Source: Anthostomella pinea
Lineage: Eukaryota > Ascomycota > Sordariomycetes > Xylariales > Xylariaceae
Reading direction: 5' to 3'
Length of the DNA: 64,000 nucleotides
NCBI GenBank assembly: GCA_963556695.1
Contig: CAUWAG010000020.1
Span: 930,001-994,000 of the forward strand
The position numbers were made by a program, and so were the translations under genes. The notes beneath the pieces were generated by a model that saw only the letters and a list, made by a program, of their open reading frames with translations, was not told the origin of the DNA and searched no databases. Below are positions 1 to 9,789 of this stretch, in pieces (positions within the stretch are counted from its first letter, which is position 1; each line of letters opens with the position of its first letter).

Positions 1-386
1 TGCCGCTCCAGGAGGAGCGTGCTGCTGGAGGGCTGGGCGAGCGCGAGGGCGCGCGCCGTGGCTAGGCCGATGGCGCCGCCGCCTATTACCTAGGAAGCTG
101 GGGTTAGTTTGTGGTTTGATGGTTGATGGGCTTGCGGGAGGGGGAACGGGTTCGGGTTCGGGTGTGCGAAGTCTATATCCTTTTCGGGACATATATCATG
201 GATACATGTATGTTACGCCTCTCGTCCATGGCGGCGGGGTGGGTGCGTGGGTGAGACGGGTCACGGAAAGATACTCACCACATGAGTGAAGTCTGCTCTC
301 GCCGGCGCGGTATTAGAGAACGAACGAGCCAGCAGCTCGCCGGGGGGCCTCGCGAGGCATTGCCGTTTCGAAGCTCTCGCGAACAT
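1..386 (-). CDS. FAD-dependent oxidoreductase, 5' part only (L-2-hydroxyglutarate dehydrogenase-like)
   Basis: The gene runs off the left edge of the window. Exon 1 is 386-279 and exon 2 is 89 to beyond 1; the intron 278-90 has a GTGAGT donor and a TAG acceptor and is in phase 0. Exon 1 gives a basic, hydroxyl-rich, acid-poor leader starting MFARASKRQ that looks like a mitochondrial targeting sequence. The junction restores a Rossmann dinucleotide-binding fold, THVVIGGGAIGLATARALA, followed by the strand-end TLLLER. This GxGxxG pattern at the very N-terminus is typical of the DAO family of FAD oxidoreductases. The spacing and the leader resemble fungal L-2-hydroxyglutarate dehydrogenase, which oxidises L-2-hydroxyglutarate to 2-oxoglutarate in mitochondria. 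The catalytic part lies outside the window, so the exact substrate is inference; another DAO-type dehydrogenase is possible. Confidence 0.75.
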
Positions 387-904
387 GGTCAATACTTATT
401 ATGCCAGTGGGCGGGCGGGCGGACGAGTGGGTAAAGTCGGTGGTATAAACGACCTGAGTTGGTTGAAATCGTACTTCAGCGATTTGCGCCAGCTATGATT
501 TCATGATTCGCAATCTTCCCGGCGCACTCGATCTCAAGCTCACTCAGCCAGTTACAATATACTCGGCTGGGCTTCGCCACGGATTCGAACGAGAGAGAGA
601 AGTACAACTCTTGTTCGGACCAATATATTTTTCTTCACCCCTAAAGCATTGCGTGCGAGATGGGCGAGGTGGTAGTCAAGCTAGTACGTAATAAACGGCG
701 GGCGGGCGGGTTTTCCGTTTTGGCCGGCCTCTTGGAAGCGGCGGGCGTATTCGGGACGGACCCATCCCTTTACTGTCTGCTAAATGCACGGCCGCCGGAT
801 CATAGGTAACAGCACTAAATCCTTCGAAAGAACTCATCCCCGATATCTGGGCGGAAAATCCGACCAGTCCATGCTTCGGGAGCCTGTAACGCATACAATT
901 CGTT
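387..904. promoter_or_regulatory. Divergent intergenic region between the FAD enzyme and the ankyrin gene
   Basis: About 520 bases separate two divergent starts. No gene is visible. Short GC-rich runs (gcgggcgggcgg near 410 and 698) and a GAGA run near 592 are present, but I cannot assign a factor to them. Confidence 0.4.
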
Positions 905-1573
905 ATGAGTGCTGCCCCCGGATCATCCGTCAATGATCCCATGTCTGCCGCAGAATGGGCTCGTCGCATCCGCGCCGGCACAGCGCCGCCGTCCCTGAAT
1001 CTAGCACGGATTGCCGCGACCAGCAACAACGGCGCCGAAGGGGTTGCTCTGCTCGACGCCATGAAAAGCAAAGAGCCCAATTTTTTGTCTTCAGATCCAA
1101 AGTCACAACAAGTCCTCCTAACACACCTGGCCTTGGCGAAAGGCCAGCCTGAAGTTATTCAATATCTCTGGGATGCGTATTCCATCACACCAGACAACGA
1201 CACGCTGGTCAAGACGGTCGAGACCAGAAGCGGTCGTAGCGTTGAGATACTGCGATGGCTTCTGGACCGGCATGGTCTGGACATCAATCACGTACGCGTT
1301 CCGTCGCGGAGCCTCGGCAGCGACAGCGGCAGTATTCCTACCACCACCGATCCTCGAGACAGAGCAGAGCTGGAGCACGCTCAGAGCATAGTGGTAAAAG
1401 CAAGGCAAAGGACATCTTTGCATGCTGCGGTTTCCAGGGGCGACGCCGAGGTTGTTCAGTTCCTACTGCAGAGAGGTGCGGATGTAGGTATAAAGGATGG
1501 AAATGGCCTGACTGCTTCATCTCTCGCGGAGGCGGAGGGTCGAGATGGCATCCTACAGCTACTCCGTGCATAA
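905..1573 (+). CDS. Ankyrin-repeat protein, 222 residues
   Basis: An open frame of 222 codons with ATG at 905 and TAA at 1571. The C-terminal third contains one clear ankyrin unit (about residues 168-201: TSLHAAVSRGDAEVVQFLLQ followed by RGADVGIKDGNG) and the start of another (LTASSLAEAEG). Two weaker helix pairs precede it (LALAKGQPEVIQYLW and VEILRWLLDRHGLDIN). Such small ankyrin proteins act as protein-binding scaffolds in cytosol or nucleus; no enzymatic domain is present and no partner can be named. The low-complexity stretch from about 1292 to 1384 starts GTACGC, ends CAG and is a multiple of three, so it could be a retained or spliced 93-base intron that would bring the repeats closer together. 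I see no good branch site in it, so the unspliced form is listed. Confidence 0.7.
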   Translation: MSAAPGSSVNDPMSAAEWARRIRAGTAPPSLNLARIAATSNNGAEGVALLDAMKSKEPNFLSSDPKSQQVLLTHLALAKGQPEVIQYLWDAYSITPDNDTLVKTVETRSGRSVEILRWLLDRHGLDINHVRVPSRSLGSDSGSIPTTTDPRDRAELEHAQSIVVKARQRTSLHAAVSRGDAEVVQFLLQRGADVGIKDGNGLTASSLAEAEGRDGILQLLRA

Positions 1574-2476
1574 ACAGTCGTGGGGGAGCAGCGTCTAATG
1601 AATTTATACCTGTTTTTAGGTGGTAATGCCACCTGTTTGAAGTATTATTCAGGTGGTTGTGTTATTCCGGTATCTATGCGTTGGCCCCCACTCTCTGGGC
1701 TGCGCGCAGTGCAGCGCAGAGCGAGCTCGAGGATGGACGTGATTTGAGTGAGACAAAGATGACTTTAAGACTCTGAAACTGACGATGAGTTCTAGAAACC
1801 AACCTCTTGTTTCCGGTTACGGTACCTGCAGTCAACTCACCTGTTCTTCCCCTGATAATTCCTCATCCACCTACTCCAACATCGTCAATCCCAACACGGA
1901 TTTTTCGAACCATCCCATCCCACATCTAACATAGCCACGCAATCCGAGGCAATAGGTCCAATGCCGGACCCGATAGCACCGTCCGTCGCGGCCGGCGCCT
2001 CATCTGGAGACCGGCCGGCCACCATCCCACACCTAAATATACTCACGAGACCAGCACTCTGTTTCAACAAGGGGGGTCGCCGGCGCTTATATCGAAAGGG
2101 ACGCCCATCTGCTAGCAACAACTACCTACGCTCGCGACGACGGTGTCCCTAACAACAGCTTATTTGGGCATTATATAGGTTTCGAATTTTAGAACATGTT
2201 TACTGGCTACCTAGGTACCTACAGTAAAGGCGCTTATAAGATGGCAATGGTCCGTCCCTCTTTCGTGTTGTGGTGTTTACCTAGGTAGTCTTGCTGGTTC
2301 TGTAGATAGCTATATACACATAGACAGACACCAACACTGCAAGCGTTGATCGCCCGCCATACCTCTCTAACCTCCTCACTTCTTCACTTTTCGAACGACT
2401 CTCCGCACTCACTTCCCAAACCCCCCCAGAAGGCAGCGCCGCTTACAATCAATCATCCATTATTATTATTCCGAAA
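1574..2476. promoter_or_regulatory. Intergenic region upstream of the small secreted protein
   Basis: About 900 bases without a convincing gene. It contains two perfect copies of the palindrome TACCTAGGTA (2208-2217 and 2278-2287) and a pyrimidine-rich stretch (2360-2450) directly before the ATG at 2477, the usual look of a fungal 5' untranslated region. Confidence 0.5.
2208..2287. repeat. Two copies of the 10-bp palindrome TACCTAGGTA
   Basis: Perfect copies lie at 2208-2217 and 2278-2287, 60 bases apart, in the promoter of the small secreted protein gene. A third perfect copy is at 45391-45400, and near copies occur in other non-coding stretches. Confidence 0.6.
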
Positions 2477-2702
2477 ATGCGTTTCTCCGTCTTCGTCACG
2501 ACGACAATCTTCGTCTTCATGGCAGCGGCCACGCCTCTCAGTGCCTCCGATGATGATTCAAGCAGCCTTACCGAACGCGAGAAATGTGTATGTGTCCCTC
2601 CCTGTAAGGCGCTTCCCATAAGACACCCGCGAATGCTGACTTGTCGAGAAGGACTGCAACGAGACTCGTTGCCTGGGGCCAGCTTGTTGCGCCAGCGGGT
2701 AA
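2477..2702 (+). CDS. Small secreted cysteine-rich protein, 54 residues, effector-like
   Basis: Exon 1 is 2477-2587 and exon 2 is 2649-2702. The 61-base intron has a GTATGT donor, a GCTGAC branch site and a TCGAG acceptor. Without splicing the frame continues as unrelated sequence; with splicing it ends quickly at TAA 2700. The first 20-24 residues (MRFSVFVTTTIFVFMAAATP) form a signal peptide. The mature part is an acidic, serine-rich linker (SASDDDSSSLTEREK) followed by a cysteine cluster, CKDCNETRCLGPACC, with five cysteines in 15 residues. No named family is recognised. Size, signal peptide and cysteine density match small secreted proteins of fungi that are often candidate effectors or antimicrobial peptides, but that role is inference. 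An odd cysteine number leaves one unpaired unless it dimerises. Confidence 0.65.
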
Positions 2703-3332
2703 CGCAGCACAACAGTTATAAAGGGGCATTCTGCTAATACAACTACGCAGCACCTGTTAGAATGTCTGTTGAAATGGGAGAGCTAGATGGTCTCGTGGGA
2801 ATCGGTTTGACTTGGTTGGCTTGGTACGGAGGGGGCCTTAGGTGGTATGGACGGACTGAAGGTGGACGATTACACATAGAGTAAAGATTCCGAGCAAGAG
2901 TAGAGTTGAGCGAGTGAGCCGCTGCACAAAATTGTACTCATATTTTACATGGTATATACATACATGCTCAGCAGCAGGAGCATCAGTAGAGCATGATGGA
3001 TGCTCATGGCTGGCTATATATAGGTATGACAAGCCATTACTCCTCCGCCCAGCATCATCATTGCTTCGAATACGCAGCTCCACACGAACGCCCAAGCAGT
3101 ACTTTTGGAGATGCGAGACGACGGATCAAAATGCCGCATACACGTCCGTCATCGACTGTGCGTGAGCAAATCTGAGGCCGCCCACTGTTCAAACCACAAG
3201 TGCCAAAACATACGAATGCCAACGCACCGCCTGACATATGCATGTGTAGGTATACTCCAAACGCCGTTTGCCCCTGGCTGCCTGCCTGCCTACATTATCG
3301 AATGGCTCCAAATGCGAGCTCGTGTGTGGGTA
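2703..3332. other. Convergent 3' intergenic region
   Basis: About 630 bases between the stop of the small secreted protein gene and the stop of the WD gene on the other strand. Nothing gene-like or repeated is visible. Confidence 0.5.
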
Positions 3333-5688
3333 TCAACGAAGGGTGAGGTCCGAGAAGATTTTCCTATCTTGTTGGTTGACGTGAAACTCGTATATACCAT
3401 CTTCGGCGCCAACGTACCTACCACCACAGGTCAGCAATGCAAACGCGGCATCTGGGTGGACGAAAGGGGTACTCACAGTGTCCGCCCGTCCTCGCTCCAA
3501 GTCAGGCCAGCAGTGTCGTCGGAGTGTTGCTGATGCTCGCGACTATTTGCTCGCCCGTACGTTCGACGGAACCCGGATATGTCGTCGCTCCAGACGTCAC
3601 TGATTACCGGTATAGCACGGCGAACCCGGCTGGACTCGGTACGAGGTGCGTCGTGTGCCCCAGTCCCAGTCCCAGTCCCAGTCCCACCCCCGTCCCCACC
3701 ACCCATGTTGTACAATGCCTCCAGATCAGCCCATCCGGACGTGAGCCGACCCGCCAGCCACGGCGAAGATGAGCCTCGCGAGGTGCTGGAACTCTCATTA
3801 TTACCGCCCGCGCCTTGTGATGCAACGGTCTGCGTTAATGCCTGCATTATTGAGCTTCTTCTCCGCGGCGTGGGAGCCCGCCTCTCGCGGTCCTGTTCGG
3901 GAGGCGTCTGAGTAGTTGCCGAGCGATGGTGATCACGGTTCTCCCGAGCCCGTTCGCGCTCGAGAATCCGTGTCAGCGTATCACGCTGCAAAGTCGTTAG
4001 ATGTTGTAATCTAAAGATGTCTTGCCCTCGCCCTCTTGCGAAGCTAGGTGCCCTTCGCTGGGGACTTACACGATCGGCCCAAACTGATGATCTCCATGCA
4101 CTTCCTCTAGCGGCCTGCTGTTGCTCACGCTCTCTCTGCTCCCGGGCCTCTCGACGTCGACGATCGCTTTGTACGGCTTCCAGTATTGCAGTCTCCTCGG
4201 CGGTGAAGGGGAGATTCACTCTCGACGTCTCCGAACTTTCAGGGTTCGGGAGCGGCCGGCCCGACGTTGACTGACTCAAGAGGCTGGGCAAGGAAGACGA
4301 GCTGCTCGCGTTGTTACGCTCGCTGCGGGGATCCAGCAGACGTGGATCGATGGTACTCCGATCAGCAATGGTTACGTGGTCGTAGCCATCGTGGTCATCT
4401 ATCTTGATGATCTGTCGCTTTATAAAGCCGGATCGTGCGTCTGCAATACCGATATGTCCTCGGTGCTCGGTCCAGGCCAGAAGGTCGTACGGGCCCGGCG
4501 AAAAAGCCATGTCCCTGACAGCACCGTCGTCACCAGGGGATCGTGCAGAGTTGAAATAAGTGACCAAGGGATCGGCATTGGGATTCGCAAGAGCAGGCAC
4601 GTCAAATATAGATATAGTGCCGTACTGTGTCCCAACAGCCAAGTACCTTCCAGAAGGAGAAAAGCAGGCGGCGAAGCTCCCTCGGCAATCTGAAGTATCT
4701 CGGTTCCACTGGCCTCTGAGTCGTATTCTTGGCAAGGGTAGCCAATCCCAGTACTCTCCTCGCTTCCCCGTGGCGAGTGAGCATTGCACGTGTACATAGA
4801 GGAAAGGATCGTCGCAGATGGCAACCAGGAGAGTTCCATCGGGAGAAATAACACCGCGGTTAACGCAGTCGGGGTACTCCAGCTCGTCGACAGGCTCGCC
4901 ATCGTCCAGGTTCACGATGGTCACAGTCTTATCGTTATTGGCGAGGACGCCGACCGGGAAGGCATACTGGTTGGTCCTGGGCGCATCGAAAGGGAGTTTC
5001 GCGGGTTGCCAAATGGTGATGCAGTTGACTCGCTCGCTGCCAATCTTGTGGTTGGAAGCGGACCAAGGCTTATTTGAACCGTTGATTCGTTCCACAATAT
5101 TGAGCATGTCCCGGTGTAGTTGGGTCATGGAAGCCTCGGCCATGTTGGAGGCCTCAAATGAGTTAAGGTTTGAGCGGATTTCGTTGTTGATCGCATCGGC
5201 AGCGGATGTGTCGTTGCTCTGGCCGGTGTCGCGGATGATAGTAAACTCTCCATTCTCGCCACCGCAGCAAACCCAGCCGCCCCTGGCCACCAGACACCTA
5301 GGGTGGAAGCTGAGGACTTTAATGGTTTCGTATTCGCGCGTGGTGGTGTTGAGGCGTGTGATATGGGTGTTGTTGATGCCGGTGGGAAAGTAGATGACGT
5401 CCTGGCGCTCGGCGCTGATCAAAGACCGGAGCTGCCAATGGCTATAACAGCAGTATTAGTCGGTATAGGTAAATAAAGACACGGCATCGCAGAAGACTGG
5501 AAGACTGACATGGGCGATATGACGGTGCAGTAACGCTTGGAGCCCTCTTTGAAGAGCAGGCCCTCAGTTGGCCAGAAGCTGCAGGTTATTCTCGGTCAGC
5601 AGGGCTGTCTCCATGTTCTCCGGCTCTGCTGCGCGCAGGGAAACAGGGAAACAGGGAAACCGTACCTGGCCTGCTCGCCTATGGCCAT
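3333..5688 (-). CDS. WD-repeat protein with DUF2415 motif, about 685 residues
   Basis: Predicted exons are 5688-5666, 5578-5510, 5441-4070, 3985-3477 and 3417-3333; all junctions keep phase. The N-terminal part reads PTEGLLFKEGSKRYCTVISP joined to IHWQLRSLISAERQ. Beta-propeller blades follow (for example GVISPDGTLLVAICDDP and FSPSGRYLAVGTQYGTISIF). The DUF2415 signature FSPGPYDLLAWTEHRGHIGI lies at about residues 340-370. A serine/arginine-rich disordered region with a GT repeat comes next, and the last exon returns to a propeller strand (LYVGAEDGIYEFHVN). The intron 4069-3986 is 84 bases, in frame and stop-free. The function of the family is unknown; WD propellers usually scaffold complexes. 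The first exon and the ATG at 5688 are the least certain part, because a hydrophobic stretch runs upstream into two TGA codons. Confidence 0.8.
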
Positions 5689-7129
5689 GATGCCAAGGGC
5701 GACGATCAGGGCTGTGACGATAGATCATCAAGTCGCATTGGTCATGGGCGCGCGCGAGGCAACAGGTCGTGTAGTCTCGGCAGGTCGTGGTTCGGAATGT
5801 TGGAGATCGGAATCAGAGTCGAATGAGGTGGGGAGGATTGGCGAGGCGTGCAGTTGCTAGTGCGCCCTTCGCGGGTCGGCCTTATTATACAGGAGGTGTT
5901 GGTTGAGGCTTGAGCTCCTGGATGGAATGCAAGAAGCGGCAACAGCAAAGAGTGACGGTTGCGGCTGCGGGCGCAAGCGAGGTGATGGCAAAGAGTGCAA
6001 CTGTGTGGTGGTGGAAGTGAGGATTGGGGATGCAGCGCATGCAAGGTTAACAAGGTCCGGGTTCCGCCCACGTCGAGACAAAGGTCAGAGTCAGAGACCC
6101 AGAGATGCAAAGCAGTTCAAAGCACTAACCTCAGCAATTCGGATGACGTTCGTTACTTCCCGCTCATTCACATATGTTGCATCCCTCTATCACTACCGAC
6201 AGTACCTGATTGACCTCTCTGTCTCTCACTACCTGCATCTTTGTACTGCTTTTCCATATTATCCGGGCAGCGCGCATTCGAGATAAAAGGCTTACATGGC
6301 ACCTCGTACCCACACCTACAGTTCATGTAGGTGTCTGCTGGCTTCCAGGAACACTCTTTCCGTGCATGCTGGGCCTATTACCTACATGTACCTTCCATTT
6401 CTGTTCCAAGTACTCACTCGATTGGGAATGCTGAGTCAGGCAAGGCCAGGTATAATAAGCTGTCCTTTAACTACCTATAGGTAGGTAAGTACCTTAAACC
6501 ATCGTTGGTGGGTAGGGAGTATGCGACTGCTCATACCGCACGTTTAGAGATGCATATGCATACAACATATATACAGTATGTCACTACAATTGTAGGTGAA
6601 TACCTAGATGATCCTTCATGTTGCGCTTGTAATCGTCCGGGCTTCCATATTACCAATCAGTCGTGGCGAACATGGAGCTTGAAGCATTGAACCAACGCCT
6701 CGGTACTAGACCAGCTGCACGGGACTCGGAGCGGAGCGGGTCTTCCAATGTTCAGCCAGAACTGGCCCGTGAACAGCCCGGAGATAAGTTGAGGCCAGTG
6801 CACGTCACCACCGATCATCAATTCAATCCCGTCACCAATCTCTCGCCTTCGCCTCAAATTTTAGCAGTGGAGCAGCGCGACCCTGCGAAAATACTGCCAC
6901 ACTTGACCGCCTCCAAGGAAGCTCTCGGAAATCTTCCATCTCCTTCAAATGCTCCTAGAAAATTTCGAGCACCCGCCTTCTCGACTCAACATTCGCCATC
7001 ACCACCACCCATAATAATACACCGCGCCGCCCGTCTGTACAATACCCGGCTTCTCTTCTTCGTCACGCAACCACTTCCATCTCCCACTCCGTCCCTCTTT
7101 TCCACATTTGATACCTCCAAGCCGTAAAC
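5689..7129. promoter_or_regulatory. Divergent promoter region of the WD gene and SSC1
   Basis: About 1.4 kb between two divergent starts. It holds a palindromic CTACCTATAGGTAG at 6471-6484 and a pyrimidine-rich leader (7020-7110) just before the SSC1 ATG. A 154-codon open frame at 6663-7127 has no recognisable domain and overlaps this leader, so I do not call it a gene. I found no clean heat-shock element. Confidence 0.45.
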
Positions 7130-9358
7130 ATGCTGGCGTCGCGATTTTCCAGAGCTGTAAGTCCATTCGCGCATGCGACACCACCCTTCAGCCCCTGATC
7201 TGGAGCTAACCACCGCGCGCCATTGACAGCTTCCCCGGGCAGCCACCACAGCTCCGCGATGGGCAGCACCTCTGCGGAAACCTCTCGGCGCTTCTTTCGC
7301 TCGCTATGAGTCGACGGAAGGCAAGGTCCAGGGTGCCGTTATTGGTATTGATCTGGGTAAGTTTACCAATAGCCCAGTTCTGCCAGCAAACACACGCGCA
7401 TGATGCTGACGCATCTCATCACAGGTACAACAAACTCTGCCGTCGCCATCATGGAGGGCAAGGTGCCCAGAATTATCGAGAACTCGGAAGGTAAGCGATC
7501 ACACTACCGTCGCATACGTTTGAAGCAACTGAGACACTGACAATGCGCAGGTGCACGAACAACCCCCTCCGTCGTCGCATTTGCCCAGGATGGCGAGCGA
7601 CTGGTTGGTGTTGCTGCCAAGCGACAGGCCGTCGTCAACCCCGAGAATACCCTGTTTGCTACCAAGCGATTAATCGGACGAAAGTTCACTGATGCCGAGG
7701 TCCAAAGAGATATCAAGGAGGTCCCCTACAAGATTGTCCAGCACACCAACGGCGACGCTTGGGTCGAGGCGCGAGGCCAGAAGTACTCCCCTTCGCAAAT
7801 TGGTGGTTTCGTCCTCAACAAGATGAAGGAGACTGCCGAGGCTTACCTGAGCAAGAACGTCAAGAACGCCGTTGTCACTGTCCCTGCCTACTTCAACGAC
7901 TCCCAACGTCAAGCAACCAAGGACGCTGGTCAGATCTCAGGTCTCAATGTTCTTCGAGTCGTCAACGAGCCCACCGCCGCTGCTTTGGCCTACGGTCTGG
8001 AGAAGGAGGCTGACCGGGTCGTCGCTGTCTACGATTTAGGTGGTGGTACCTTCGATATCTCGATTCTTGAGATTCAGAACGGTGTCTTCGAGGTCAAGTC
8101 CACCAACGGTGACACACACTTGGGTGGTGAAGATTTCGATATCCACCTAGTGCGCCACCTGGTCAAGCAGTTCAAGGCCGACTCTGGCATTGATCTGTCC
8201 AACGATCGCATGGCTATCCAGAGAATTCGTGAGGCCGCCGAAAAGGCCAAGATCGAGCTCTCGTCTTCTCTCCAGACCGACATCAGCCTTCCCTTCATCA
8301 CGGCCGATGCCTCCGGCCCCAAGCACATCAACAGCAAGATGACCCGATCTCAGCTCGAGAGCATGATGGACCCTCTCATCACCAAGACTATCGAACCCGT
8401 CCGCAAGGCTCTCAAGGACGCCAGCCTGCAAGCCAAGGACATCCAGGAAGTCATTCTCGTCGGTGGCATGACCCGTATGCCCAAGGTCGCCGAGTCCGTC
8501 AAGAGCATCTTCGGACGTGACCCCGCCAAGTCGGTCAACCCTGATGAGGCTGTTGCCATTGGTGCCGCCATTCAGGGTGCTGTCCTCTCTGGTGAGGTCA
8601 AGGATCTCCTGCTTCTGGACGTCACCCCTCTGTCCCTTGGTATCGAGACTCTCGGTGGTGTCTTCACCCGATTGATCAACCGAAACACGACCATTCCCAC
8701 CAAGAAGTCGCAGGTCTTTTCCACGGCCGCTGACTTCCAGACTGCTGTCGAGATCAAGGTCTACCAGGGTGAGCGTGAGCTTGTCCGAGACAACAAGCTG
8801 TTGGGCAACTTCCAGCTAGTCGGTATCCCCCCGGCCCACCGTGGTGTTCCCCAGGTTGAGGTCACCTTCGACATTGACGCCGATTCTATTGTTCACGTCC
8901 ATGCCAAGGACAAGAGCACCAACAAGGACCAGTCGATCACAATCGCTTCTGGTTCCGGTCTGTCCGACTCAGAGATCGAGCAGATGGTTGAGGACTCCGA
9001 GAAGTACGCCGAGGCAGACAAGGAGCGAAAGTCTGCCATCGAGTCTGCCAACCGTGCCGACAGCGTCCTGAACGACACTGAGAAGGCGCTGAACGAGTTC
9101 GCTGACAGACTCGACAAGACTGAGGCTGACGGTATCCGAGAGAAGATCACTGCTCTGCGTGAATTCGTCAGCAAGAGCCAGTCTGGCGAGGGTACCGCAA
9201 CCGCCGAAGACATCAAGACGAAGACTGACGAGCTGCAAATGGCCAGCTTGAACCTCTTCGACAAGATGCACAAGGCTCGCTCCGAGTCTGGTGAGCAAAC
9301 CGGTAGCTCCGAGGCTGGATCGACGGAGGCCAAGCCTGAGGACGAGAAGAAGCCTTAA
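7130..9358 (+). CDS. SSC1: Mitochondrial Hsp70 chaperone, 675 residues
   Basis: Exons are 7130-7156, 7230-7356, 7425-7490 and 7551-9358; every junction is in phase. The protein begins with an arginine-rich mitochondrial presequence (MLASRFSRA, then [18 protein letters not shown]). The ATPase domain contains [35 protein letters not shown] and the [11 protein letters not shown] loop, then the linker [16 protein letters not shown], the substrate-binding beta domain and a charged helical lid ending EDEKKP. Mitochondrial Hsp70 drives ATP-dependent import through the TIM23 channel as part of the PAM motor and folds matrix proteins with Mdj1 and Mge1. Length matches yeast Ssc1 and its fungal orthologs. 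Four exons with short introns clustered at the 5' end are typical of filamentous ascomycetes. The ATG at 7130 is chosen because it alone gives the presequence joined in phase to the conserved start of the ATPase domain. Confidence 0.97.
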
Positions 9359-9789
9359 ATACCCACTGAGAAGACTGGATCCTTTCTCTGAACTGTTTTA
9401 CATATCATCTTGAGGCGGGGGCCACACCGGCTCGTCTTACCTGTACTTTGTCATGTACTCATATTTGCCGCTTCTCTCTTCCTCGATTCCTACACCGGAA
9501 ACCATCATGTCTTGATACATTCGCGGGCGGCTGGGGCGTTACGAGATAATGGAAAAGCTTTGCCCACGGGCCGAAGCCATTTCGCGCGGTCACTGATGAA
9601 TAGCATTGGAAGGTTTGCTCATGGTTGAGCTCTGTATATAAAGCGTTGTAAGAACCTAAACTAAATTTAAGATCCCCCCTCAAGAAATTTGATCTTTGCA
9701 ACTCAATTGATGCCCATAAATACAATAAGTCAGTGATTCCTTGATCCGTTCCTACAGGCGCGAAGTACGGTACTGGACAATCCAGGGGA
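9359..9789. other. Convergent 3' intergenic region between SSC1 and the oxidase
   Basis: About 430 bases between two stop codons facing each other. It probably holds both 3' untranslated regions. Two TGTAC motifs (about 9440 and 9453) lie on the SSC1 side; no gene is visible. Confidence 0.5.

Noticed and set aside
575..600. GGATTCGAAC, which resembles a tRNA B box on the minus strand.
   Set aside because: The bases around it cannot form a T stem, and no A box or acceptor stem is found at the right distance.
6950..6975. A GAA...TTC arrangement that looked like a heat-shock element for SSC1.
   Set aside because: The spacing between GAA and TTC is three bases rather than two and no third unit follows.
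6663..7127. A 154-codon open frame upstream of SSC1.
   Set aside because: It has no recognisable domain, ends three bases before the SSC1 start, and its second half is the pyrimidine-rich leader of SSC1.
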